Origin: Dysidea avara
Taxonomy: Eukaryota > Porifera > Demospongiae > Dictyoceratida > Dysideidae
Direction of reading: 5' to 3'
DNA: 64,000 bases
Assembly: GCF_963678975.1 (NCBI RefSeq)
Contig: NC_089272.1
Coordinates: 43,653,391 to 43,717,390 of the forward strand
Numbering within the stretch: the first letter of the stretch is position 1; the number at the start of each line of letters is the position of its first letter. Below are positions 30,077-42,200 of the stretch, one piece after another. A model generated the notes under the pieces. That model did not search any database. It worked only from the letters and a program-made list of their open reading frames with translations, and was not told the origin of the DNA. A program made the translations under genes and the position numbers.

Positions 30077-31419
30077 TCAAGTACACCATATGGTACACAA
30101 ATTGCAACAATTACATCCACTAAGACTACTCTCTTTATTAAAGAAAAGAAAGTCCTTAAAAAGCAGTTCCCTGTGGCAAACACTAATGTTTTCTCCATAC
30201 AGTTTTTCCTGCTCACTTACATCGTCACCAATTGCTTTGTGATACAAAATGGCTTGAGCCTGGTTACCATTCTTTCCTGCCCGCCCCATTTCTTGTACTA
30301 ACTCCTCTAGAGTATTTGGTGTTCCATAATTAATAACCCGGACTATGTCTTTACAGTCGATTCCCAGACCAAATGCTGTGGAGGCTATTATTAGCCTTAG
30401 TTTAGTCTCATTTTTGCAAAATTCAGTGATAATTTCTTCTCGCATATCATTATCAGATGCTGCCGTGAAAACGTCAATAAACATCAATAAGGTGGAACTG
30501 TAGGAATTGATCAGGAAGTTTTGGAGGCTCTGTAATATCTTTACCCAACAATTTCTTCATCTTACACATTTTTCCATAGTCCTTATGACCTACAGAATAC
30601 AACAGTTTTAGTGGTCTTTGTGTGATTTTCACGCAGGTCCTTGGCTAATTCTTCACACAATTCACTTAAATCTGGGCATGGCTCCACAATCATTTTAATG
30701 TTAGATCTATCAGGAGGTAGACCAACTATCACAGGATCCTCCATCGCAAGTCTGGACTTCACACTGGACAGAGTAGTCTTGATTGCTGTGGCTGTCAGTG
30801 CCATAACATTGATATTTTTTGGCAATAACCTTCTGTTTCCAATATCAGCAAAAGCAGTTCGAAATTTATGACTTACCAGAACTTAACACAATGAGCTTCA
30901 TCAACAACAAGAGCCTTCAATTTCTGCTGGTATGTAGGTGTTGTTAGCATATTGCGATATCTCCGATTAAGCAATAAAGACTCAGGACTAATGTATACTA
31001 ACTGAACATCTCCATTCAACACATCCATGGTAGCATTTTCATCAGTTTGGGCTTCACCAACAAATTCTACTTTCAAACCCCTCTGCAAAAATTTCCCCTT
31101 TTGATCAATCATTAAAGATATCAAAGGTGTGACAACCACAGCAATGCTTCCCTGGGCACCTTTTAGAAACAAAAGCAATATGAGATAATAATATTGTATG
31201 CACGAGTATAATTGCTTAGCCCCAGTACACCTTACCAAATAAGAAATCAAACAGTAGAGGGAGCATTGCAAATATTATAGATTTGCCATAACCAGTTGGC
31301 AAGGAAACAAACGTGTCTTTTCCTGAAACAAATGCCTCTATAGCTTCTAACTGTTTAGGTTTTAATCCTTGGATACCCATTCGCTGAGACGCGTGATTCA
31401 GGGCAGACGGCAGATCCAT
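30077..31419 (-). pseudogene. RecQ-like helicase gene of the 6-kb transposon, frameshifted
   Basis: Exon 1 (31236-31419, donor GTAAGG) starts MDLPSALNHASQRMGIQGLK and carries motif I SLPTGYGKS. Exon 2 (31159 downwards) has VVVTPLISLMIDQ, YISPESLLL and the DEAH box VVDEAHCV. Later parts have MALTATA (motif III), KTVVFCRS, STAFGLGIDCKD (motif V), QEMGRAGKNG (motif VI), and a Cys-rich end GCNCCNLC like a RecQ zinc-binding region. The frame is broken just after DEAH at ~30875 (TAA), after FCRS at ~30586, and near 30475 where a 10-bp tandem duplication occurs. Conserved residues continue in shifted frames across each break. A 47-bp intron with donor GTAAGT could bypass the first break but would remove conserved sequence. 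Probably inactive, unless the breaks are sequencing errors. Confidence 0.8.
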
Positions 31420-31660
31420 TTCGCCGGTACACCTCGTGTCTTCAACTACTTGTCACATGCGACTACTTCCAGTACACAAGTTTGATCTTTTACTAGCGCA
31501 GGATGCTTGTTACCCAGTCAAGGAATCGTCACCAATAACGTGTTGAAAACTTTTTAGTGCATGAACTAGTCCAGACCCTTGTAGCGCGCCGCTTATAATC
31601 TCTAATCGATAAGCGGCCGCGCGGAAAGGGTCTAGCCCGAGGTCTAGCCACGCGAGACTA

Positions 31661-33299
31661 GAGTATCACCGCTTAAGTGGGAGGGATAGCTATCACAGAC
31701 GTCGATCACAGACACACATACAGCACACAAAGCATTTAGCCACAAGTTATTGGCAAGCTAGGTTACGAGCTGAACTAGAGTATGATCCGGTCTTTCTTGC
31801 TTATTACCTAAACACCACTTCCGCACAAACACGTGCAACCGGGCTAAAACTGGGTCTTCCAGCACGTGCTAAAGCCATGTATATGCTACTCTGAATGTTA
31901 ATAAAAGAATTCTTGATTCCGTTTATAACATTAATCACCGGTGTTTTCATCGCTAAGTTGTTGCTGCCTTCTCTTGAAACCTGAAACTGATCATTCTGAT
32001 AGAAATAACAAGCAGGAAGGTATTCTGATAGAAATAACAAGCAGGAAGGTATGTGTGTACAGTACCTGAATGGTAAAGCGGCCATTCGTGGCGTACGTAT
32101 GAAGCACCCGTTGAGAACGAGAATGAGAATTAATGGCGCGGTGTAGTCAAGAAGTTTTTTGAAGTCCCTAGCCTTGTTATATCGGTATATTGTAGCACAC
32201 GTCTTGGTAAAGCCATGGCCTGCCTGAATACTTAATGGCCAGTACCATTTGTTTCAATGAAACCTATAGCTACATGATAATTATTATTGTGTGTTATGCA
32301 CCCCCCACCCCCTCGGGCAGGTGGAAGGAATCGACACAAAGCTTTTGTCCCACTATGGGGCATTTGACAATCATTCATTAAGTGCCCAAGTATCTTCTTG
32401 TAATGTTCTATGCTATGTCAAATCTCTGCATTACAACTAGAGCCAACGGTGGGGATTTTCCACTATAGGTTTGTCCTACTATGGGGCATTTAACATTTGG
32501 CTGTGTGAAATCCCTACTATAGCCCCATGTATGCCTGGGGGGGTGGTGGGAAATACATTGATAGGTGCATTAGTTGGTATTGTTTACGTGCCTGTACAAT
32601 GATTGGCCTTTTAGCATAAGGTGCATAGCTACACACTCAGGGCAGATAGTGTTGAAGTGCCACAAATCATTGGGTAGTTAAGGAGCAAGTCAGTTTAGTA
32701 AATCTAAACAGAACTTTTAAGAAAGTTTTTGTCTGTTAATAGTGATGATTTTTAAAATCCAAAATCAAGGTCAGTGTCCGTTGATCAAAATGTCTTTATA
32801 ACATATTGCATGTGCTAATGCAAATTGACTGGAAGATTTCTGTAGCAAATTTTATAACATTTTGGTCCATGGTGTTGATTTTAAATTGCTATATGCAAGC
32901 AGTCAAACAGTAACCTGCTTTGTTTTACTGTTATATGAAAAGGATCAATGAACATGCATATTGTTTGCTAAGAGTGTGTGTGTTTGTGTGTGTGTTTGTG
33001 TGTGTGTGGGGGGGGGGGATAACACCATGCCTGTCAACATTGGCATTTTCCTAAAATGAATCCTGGACAATAGCTATTGACAATCTAATGTTGACAGTGT
33101 GGCCAAGTTCAAGATCTGCATGAGAGAGAAAGAGATCACTTGCGCAGTGTACATATACTTGTGCACCTTTGTGTGTGCTCATGCATGTGTGCACCTTACA
33201 GCATGTAATGTTATCATTCTGTGCTACAGAATGAACATGTAACATCCTGTATAGTTATGATGTGCTTTTTAATTTCATTTCTGTAGGAAAAGAAAAATA
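31661..33299. other. Region between the 6-kb transposon and receptor gene A
   Basis: Mostly unassigned. A tandem duplication of 29 bp lies at 31993-32051. A possible minus-strand exon 31808-31995 (acceptor TTTCTATCAG, donor GTAATAAG, 62 codons including MKTPVINVINGIKNSF) ends in a phase compatible with the RecQ/WRN-like exon left of the transposon, but it matches no family I know. A (TG)n-G(10) tract is at 32970-33019. A 3' splice site TTTCTGTAG at 33286 just before the ATG of gene A suggests an upstream 5' UTR exon. Confidence 0.35.
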
Positions 33300-36200
33300 A
33301 TGAAGATCCAAACTTTCATGGTAATTGTATATCTCAGTGAAGTGATACTAGCAGGTAACAATGATGAATGTGCATATCATGTATTTGGTCCATTGAACAC
33401 CATATATGGTTACTGATAAAACCTGCAAGCGTACCGTGTGTATGTGTTGTGGGTGTATTTCTACTTTGAACTAGACCTGAACAAATTGAGTATTCAAATA
33501 GTTTGAACAGCACAATGAGCAAAAAATTTTAATGGTTTAATTGTGTTATTTGATTTGTAGTTCTCTATTTAAAATTCCACAGTAGTACTTCAAATACGAT
33601 AGATTCGCTAGAAGAATTAACAACTTTCCCACAATGCTATGCAATTAATAGCTTAGTTGCAAATATCTGAGCGATTTTTTTGTTCTACTTCAAATACCAA
33701 GGATCTTTGTCACGTATAAATTCTGTGTATTATAATTAAGTTATACATCATGAGTTTTGACTTTTAGCTCACCTTAAACTTGTGAGAATCATCTTGACCT
33801 TGTACTGTACAAAGGTTGACTTTAACAAAATAGGAACCGCTGATTTGAGTCCTTGATAGGTACAGAGACAACTGTCAACATGACTTATTCATGTTTTCGT
33901 ATGTTCATTTCAGCCTTGTATATTGCTTTATGTACAAGTTACCACTTGCTACAGGGCTGTATGTAAAGTACATTACATTGCACATGGAACCAGTCACCTT
34001 TACACCAAATACTCTTGGCCTTAATAGGCGGGTGACTGCTTTTGACAGTGTATAAATGTCTGTTTTGAGGAATGTATGCAGTTTGCCCTTATAGAGGTGG
34101 CCTTTCTGTAAGCGCTGTGTAACAGTCTGAACATAGCTGAAAGCGAAGCGTAATGGCCACTGCACTTTTGGAGTAGTATTTAATAGGTGGGGTGCGCGTT
34201 CAGACGAAACATTAATTCTGGCACCATCCTTTGTTTTGATGCGGTATGCGTGGGTTTACCAGTCATAATAATGTTACAAAAAAAATAAACAAACAAAAGG
34301 AATTCCAAGTTCAACCAGGCATCGTTGAAAAAAAAGGAAAGAAAAAGGGAGGTCGCCTACACCTGCAGATATACTAGTGAACATTTAATCCCTAATTCAG
34401 TCTTGGTCTTGGGGCTGAATTAGGGATTAAATGTTCACTGGTATATCTGCAGGTGTAGGCGACCTCCCTTGTTTCCCTACTTTTTTTCTATGATCTCTAA
34501 TCGAACTTAAAATTCCTAATTTTTCCTTAAACTTGCAATCCTGTACAAATTGATTTCCTTGCTGTTCCTACTGCCTAACACAATTATATAATTCACCATC
34601 ATAAGCTGAAATTTTGGTGATACATTCTTTGGACACTGTAAATAATGCTGAGAAAATGAAAAGAAATTAAGAAATTTGTAAGTTGTAAGAGCTAGACAAG
34701 TTTTTGCTGAGATGGTCACATATTACTCTTTACTTCAATGTAATATTACTTTTAGAAAGTAACATTATATCGAATATAGCCAGTTACAGTAAATGTCCCC
34801 TCATACTTCCATACTTTACCTCGGTGATGTATGTCATTCTAAATATAGTCCATAGACAAATTTGGTCTTACTAATTCATCAGTCTAATGCAGCCAAAAGG
34901 CTAGAAATTTGGCCCAAAGATGACAGGCAGGTTCCACTACCATAGCTGTATGAACCACAAGCAAGTGTTGCATGTAATTCTACATGTGATTTGCATTCCA
35001 GGTGTATGACCAGATGTTGTTGAAACATGACCACAGCATGCCTGTTTGCTTGCCCTTATAGAGAGATGGCCTTTCTGTACAGGTGACTGCCAACACAGGT
35101 TCTACTGTACAGTAAACCTGTCTAGCCTCTGTAATGTGTAAATATGTCATTTGTATACAAAGTGACCTGCCTGATGTAACACCTGCTAAATTAGGTCACT
35201 ATGTATTACACCTGTCCAAATTGCTAGTGTGTTGTTCATGTACAAAGTGACGTGCCTATAGTGTAGCTGCCTGCTGAACAAGGTCAGGAAATTTTGGTCC
35301 CAAGGTGAAGGGAATTAACCCACAGTTATGTCACACATTAAATGGCCCGAGCAGTGGCATAGCCAGCCCTTCAGGGATGGGTGGGCACACTTACCTACAT
35401 ATTTCACCCCATGCGATTAACTAGCACAAAATGCAAGTCCATACTTAGTGGACTCTACATTAAAAAGTGTTTCAAAAGTGCATAAATATATCTAGCTAGC
35501 TAATAATATGTTATGCTACTATTCCTGCAGCTTATTTCACTAGTCTAATGCTACTGCATGAATGATATAGAAGCTAGAAATGAAAAATAACTTATTGCAC
35601 CTCCTCTTCTTGTTCTCTTTTAGTTCATCTGCACTTATACACAACTCATTCTACTCCAGCCTGACTCTTAAGATGTATGGCTTAATCCAGTCACCACTGC
35701 ATGAATCTTTCATCTCCAACCGACTTGTCTAGCTAACATGGTAACACCAGAGAATTTAATTTTTGTTTATCACTTTAGGTCATTTATAACCTCGCCAACA
35801 GAATTTGTGCTGCTCCTCACAGCTCAGTATCCCAGATGTGAAAAAAAAAACTGGATTCCCTCCTTCCTCGTGCTCCTCTTTTCTACCTAAAATTTGGATC
35901 ACGTGATGCTGTGCATTAAATAGAAACCATTGAAACTACTCGGATCACATGATGTAATTATTGAACTGATCCGATATCAGCTGTTGATTTATAATGAAAG
36001 TATGGCGCTGCCAAGGTGTACACTACTCATTTCTTGTTCGCAATATCATTAGCAAGCGAGGCCCACCCTTGGCTACACCACTGGGCCCGAGGTGTTTATT
36101 AATCAACTAAGAAGAAAGATATTGCACTTAAAAAAAATAGTTAGTGCTTGCTAATTCATCTGTCTAATGTAGCCAAAAAGGCTAGAAATTTGGCCCAAAG

Positions 36201-39200
36201 ATGACAGACAGGTTCCACTACTATAGCTGTATGAATCACAAGAAAGTGTTGCATATAATTCTACACGTGATATGCATTCCAGGTGTATGACCAGTTGTTG
36301 TTGAAACATGACCACAACGTGCATGTGACATACATGTTTCCCTTACTGTTTTAATGTGCCAGGACATGACTAAAACATGGAACAGATTGAAACTTACCTA
36401 AGATGTTTATTTGCCATAAAAACTCACTGCAGAGTTGTTAGAAAGAATACAAAACACAACAACTGCCTGAAACAAACCCCTGAACACAACCTTGAAGTAG
36501 TCTTATGTAGCCAGACCCTATTTCTCCATATGGCGCATTGATTGGAAATTATAAGTGCCTGTTCCAAAAGGTGATTCTGGAGCAGGCACTATCGATAAGC
36601 ACTGTGCAGAGAAATAGGGTCTGGCTACGTGAGACTAACCTCAAAGCATGTGTAAGCTCTTTGCTTAAACATAGTATTAAATAGTTTTGTGATTTAATTA
36701 AAAGACCACTCTGTTTTGCATGTAAACAAAACGACACAAACAAGACAAGATACGAGCTTCAAGGCTGTGTGTTCTGGTTGATTGCTGAAATCAGTTCAGC
36801 CCCTGCTCTTCAGTTTTACAGGTGACGGGTGAAGGCAGTTAGGCTTCTTGGTGAGACCACATTGTGTTTAATCACTGAGCATTAAAATTAAACACTGGCA
36901 AGGCTCGTTAATCTGTTTATTTTAACTTGTTTACAGCACTAACAGAGACCACTTGGCTATCAGAGGCGCTCACCACTAGGGGTGGGCGGTATCTCGGTTA
37001 TATCGTAAAACCGCAATATTCTGATGTAACGATACCAGTATTGTCAAAAATTCTTGGTAACGATATTATCGTGATATCATGATTACCGCGTTGCTCTCTA
37101 ATAATAGTTGTATTAGCTAACTACTGTAAACATAGTGCTACTGTTTAGCTCCAGGAAAGATCGAAATACTCTAATTGAGTAGTCACCTATATACTCTAAT
37201 AGAACAGTCAAGTAACTCTATAGAGCATTCATGCGAAAATGAAACACTTAAGTAGCTACTAAAGGGGACTTTATTATATTGGATTTTTATTGAAGAAGGA
37301 ATATTTCTGCACATTGTGGCATTATAGCTAATAAAATGTGCATGGGTGAATGAGGTTTTGTTGCTATAGTTAGCAGTCCTATAGTCATGCATGGGAATCT
37401 GTAGAACTTCTGAATTCATGTCATGCACTTGAGTGTGTAAGTCCATGCTTAATTGTAGGTCTAGCTAATGTCTATATCTCCGTGTATAGTTCAATAAATG
37501 GTTAATGCCATGTATATACATGTATTTTTACACATCCATTCATGTTGCTGCAGGTTATATTACTTGTGTAGGTACACTGTAGGTGTAGTTTCATAGTAGA
37601 GCATCTGTCAAAATATGGAAAAAAATATCATGATATATAGTAATATCGTGATATTTTTCTCATGATATATTGTGATAGCAAAATTTCGATACCGTCCAGC
37701 TCTATTTATGATATTAAGTTAATACCAGTAAGTGCATACCAGAATGTCAATCATGTCATATCATTGAGTAGTGCTGCTTGTAAAATGGTGATCACATGCC
37801 CTGCCCTGAATATACTCTGTGGTTGCCTATGTTGTGGTCACCCATAATACATACAGTAAACAAATTCTGTAGTTAAAATGCGATACCAGCCTACTGGTAG
37901 CAATTTGTGACTATGTTTTTATGACCTGTTGACCATTAGTGTTTTTCTTGTGAGATGACACCTTACCACCCTTATTTGCACCTTACATACTGTATGTGTA
38001 AGTAATACTGGTACCTTATTGTTACCTGTGTTTTAATTATATTGTCAATTCAGCTGTGATCATCACTAATGGTCCGCAAGACACTACAGTGTGTGTAAAT
38101 CAGTTTGTTAACTTTACATGTGGATTTACTGAGGCTGATCCTAACCTGGTAGTGCCCAACTGGCATATCATTGAGAGGAATAGAAATGGAGTAATAGTTA
38201 GTGATGAGACCATCAGTGGAACTGAGATTAATAGAGACACTAATGATGGACTGGAATGGATAGCTGATCCACTTAATGGAAACAACAGTGTATTAAGAGT
38301 TGGTCCAGTGAGTGAGACTGATGACCAGTCATCATATCAGTGTATCTTTGCTGTACTGAATGATAATGTTGAGAGTGATATGGGAACATTGACTGTGTTA
38401 GGTGAGCTGTAGATATGTATTTGACTATATCACGCATAATATGCTGCAAAGAATGAGTTATTTTAGACACTATGTAAGCACTAGGAAGCCATCATTAACC
38501 CAGCAGCCAAAGCTTCACAAACATAATCTAAAATATTCATTATGCATATCTATGCTAATTAGTGACCACTGGTATGGCTACCTCTGGCTTCTTCCCGAGT
38601 GATTATTGTACCATTTCTCAGGCCTCTAAAATAGCTTAGATACTCATATATGTGACCTGCTGACCGAAAACCTGACTTGTTTGCATAATTGTATTTTTGA
38701 GATAAATCCTGTTGAAATGCATTGGGTAAAAAATGCTGCTACAAAAATAGTTTTATGCACATTTTAATCTCTTCAGTAATCTAAATCATGAATGAAGATA
38801 CGAATTGAGGTCTCTAGTGCACTACCGGATTTGCCTCTTCATGGAGAGTAAGAATATTGTTGCTTCGTTTCTCTACCATGAAACAAATGTGGTTATGTGT
38901 GTTTGCGGTAAAGTTAATGTGACTTCATCATTGCCGTTTCTCAGCTTGAACAACCTTCTTGCTAAATTGCATGGGTGGATACATGAATATCCCAGTTCAT
39001 GGTGAGCACAATAGCACAAGTACTAACTCCATAACTTATGATGATTAAACAAGCACCTGTAATTTATTTACTGTATTTATAGGCACTGTGCAAATCAATT
39101 GTTTTGATCTTCCTGCTATCTATCACCGTAACCAAGAGTATACAATGGGGAGGGAGAGTGTCAAACTGCACTGTAGGGTGTGAAAAATGAACCTGTAAAG

Positions 39201-42200
39201 TCCTATGGCACCGTTAAAATGGCTCAGTGATTTGTGTTGATTTGTGACTAATTATATAAGTACAGTGGGTGCACTTTGTACACGAGTGAAAGAATGGTGT
39301 ACTCAAGAAAAGTATAGCACTTTTCAGCTACTTATAAAATAATTGCGATACTCTAATAGAGCAGTCATTGCAATATACTCTAATAGAACGGTCATCATGA
39401 TACTCTAATAGAACATTTAGTATAGATTTATAGCCACTGTTCTCATTACACTGCTTGGTATAAATCATTACAAAGTCTTCACAATTCAAAAGTTCCAGTG
39501 AGTCATCTGTGTGGCATTTCAAAGCATAAAGGCATGCCCCCAGACCCCATGCTTAGCACATATATTGAGTAATGTGAAGAGGTAATCTCTGACCTAAATA
39601 TCACACCAGATTAATAAAAAGTAGTGGCATGACTATGACCTCCATTGCAGTCCATGGATGACCTGACAACTCGGCTCTGGCCCTGGCCTCACCACCTTCG
39701 GAGGACAGAGCAGGCTGGGCAGAACTGCTGTACATGTCTTTAACTGCATAGTTTGGAAATGCCAAGATGGCATGAGAAATATAATTCTGCATCTGCCTTG
39801 CTTTAGTAACATTTGAGGCATTAATTGGAATGATTTTTGTACAATTATTCAGGTTAAGTTGACGAGAACTATATGTGCTTACATGCATATATCTAACCTT
39901 TGCCTGACCATGCCCAAGCATACTACGAGTACAAGGAATTCTAAGTTCAATTAGGGACCAAAGATATAGTGAAACAAGAGAGACCTACAATTTCTAAACA
40001 CATCACACAATTTTTGTAGTTTTGTAAGGTTTCATTTTTAAAGGGCTTCCATTACCACTATTTCCAGGTAACTGCCACCTTAACTGGTATGTCTAGATCA
40101 AGCCAATTATTGCTTTAAACCAGTTTTGCCCACCCACTTGGTAAACTGTAAATTACTCTGCTGACAAGTGTTAACACCATAACCTCAAAGCATGTGTAAA
40201 TATGTGATTGTAATAACTGTTATTGTAAGGCAGGATGTTGATGGCACCCAAAGGCTTCCAACAGGCATGTTGAGTACGGCCTAATGTATTTCGAGGACTG
40301 GACTCACGGACTGGACTCGCGGACTGGACTCACGCACTGAGCTGGAAACAGCTTTTAGACAATAATCCAGGCATTATCCATCTCTTGCAACACAGGAGAC
40401 ACCACTATCGAGCTACAACTGCTGATACTGCTCTTCCTTACAAGTCAACAAACTAGCACGTGCACTAATTAATTAGAATGCACTTATGATACACTAGTAC
40501 TAGCAGTGATAAAGCGTGATAGAGGCTATTGTTGTAGCGCAGATGTTTTCCTTTATTGCTTTAGCACTAGTGCTAGGGTTGTAGAGATGAGCCAGTAATA
40601 AGTTAGCAGGGTAGCTAGTATAGGTGGCACCGCCCAGCGAAGTGATGGGGCTAAGCAAATAAACTGGCTCATCACTACAGGCCTAACACTAGTGGTAAGT
40701 ACTGGAGCAACAAAAGAAAAACACCTAAGCTACAACGATAGCCTCTATCACGCCTTGTCACTGCTAGTACTCGTGTATCGTAAGTGTATTCTAATTAATT
40801 AGTGCACACGCTAGTTTGTTGACTTGTAAGGAAGAGCAGTATCAGCAGTTGTAGCTCGATAGTGGTGTCTCCAGTGTTGCAAGAGATGGATAAGGCCTGG
40901 ATTATTGTTTAATAGCTGTTTCCAGCTCAGTCCGCGAGTCCAGTCCGTGAGTCCAGTCCGCAAAATACATTAGGTTGTTGAGTACCATTGTATCTGCTAA
41001 TTTACAATCAGATAATAACCAGTCAGTATCCAATTATTCACCTTCCAATATCCAGCTTTAGTAAACTCTACAGGTTCACAACACTATATGTAAGCAAATA
41101 TGTAGATCAGGTCTTCAATTTTATTGACACATAACAATGTGCATCTTGTAGCTCATAGTTAATGTTGGAAAGTTGACACAATACCGGAGACTTTTCCATC
41201 ATCATGTATACTGTATGCTAATAGTTACTATATATGAGAGTTACAATACTTGGATACTCTGGCATGTGAAAGTTTGAAGGTTAAAGTATTTATATGGTGT
41301 ATTCACAGTTGTGAATGTTGTGTACAAATACGAGTACAATATATTGGTATTAAATTCATACAATAAATAAAAGTATCAACATTTATTATATGTTTACAGG
41401 TACTCCATCAATTGACAATATTGCAGTAGACTTCATAAGAGTCACTGTCATAGCTATATCATGGACTAGTACATCATCAGTATCCTATGGTATACTATTG
41501 ACTGCAGCTGGTGCTATAATATCATCAACCAGTACTAATGATACTCAGTATTCCTTTAATGGACTAACTAACGGAACATCATACATGATCAGTGTTATCC
41601 CTAGAAACCAAATATGTCAAGGAGAAGGAGTTGATCTGATGGTGATAGCTGGTGTCATGCCAACAGGTATGTAGAATAAGCTTAGGAGATTGTGATCATG
41701 AAGTGTTATATGTGTGTTGTAGACCATACCATCTAGTACCTCTTTTGTTTGCTGCTGGGCAGTACGTAGGACATCAGAGTTCATATTGCCAAGATGACTG
41801 ATATGTTAGAGTAACTTGAGCTTCTAAGTTAGCATTCTTTCTTTTATTGCTACAGCAGTATTGTCACCAAAGGTATTAACTTTTAGTAAAGAAGCCAAAC
41901 ATCAGGTCTTTGGCATTTAATTAAGTTACAGTATGTGTTGATGGTTTGGTGGTGACCACACAAATGCAAAATGCATTATAGTCAGTTAGCCATGAGTAAC
42001 TTGTATCCAACTTTGGATAGTAACTACAAATTAACAGTTGACTGTTTTTATCAGCTTGATTAGAATGTAGTTGATACCAGGATCCCGTGAAATACCAGAT
42101 ACCAAGATATTTTCTCAATACCAGATACTGGGAGAAAAAATGCAATACCACCCAGCATGTATCCACCAATACTCCCATGACCTGTACGTGAAGGTACAGG

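Larger units (their letters stand above)
25691..31660. mobile_element. ~6-kb TIR transposon carrying DUF6589-type and RecQ-like genes
   Basis: The left end 25691-25779 reappears inverted at 31561-31660: TAGTCTCGCGTGGC..., CCTTTCCGCGCGGCCGC, TTATCGATTAGAGATTATAA, GGGTCTGGACTAGTTC. Apart from a 12-13 bp insertion in the right copy the TIRs are almost identical. Each TIR is itself a foldback (CCAGACCCTT/AAGGGTCTGG and CCGCTTAT/ATAAGCGG). Inside are two convergent genes whose 3' ends are 170 bp apart. Terminal TAGTCT..GCGTRGCC is shared with the elements at 17076-17619 and 36498-36637, which have 9-bp TSDs; no TSD is recognisable here (GTCTAGCCA versus GAGTATCAC). The superfamily is not one I can name; a DDE-type transposase gene plus helicase is the inference. 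Confidence 0.85.
33355..38053 (+). other. Intron 1 of gene A (4.7 kb), repeat-rich
   Basis: Holds a dispersed repeat with a long hairpin (33900-34560), a direct duplication (34869-35042 and 36148-36322), a hAT-like element (35352-36083), a 140-bp TAGTCT MITE (36498-36637) and a TIR-like element (36976-37704), plus three copies of the 20-bp motif (37166-37233). The remaining stretches (33355-33890, 36650-36970, 37707-38050) show nothing recognisable. Confidence 0.6.

Noticed and set aside
25691-31660. Helitron interpretation of a helicase-bearing element
   Set aside because: The helicase is RecQ-like SF2, not the Pif1-type SF1 of Helitrons; there is no HUH Rep domain and clear TIRs are present.
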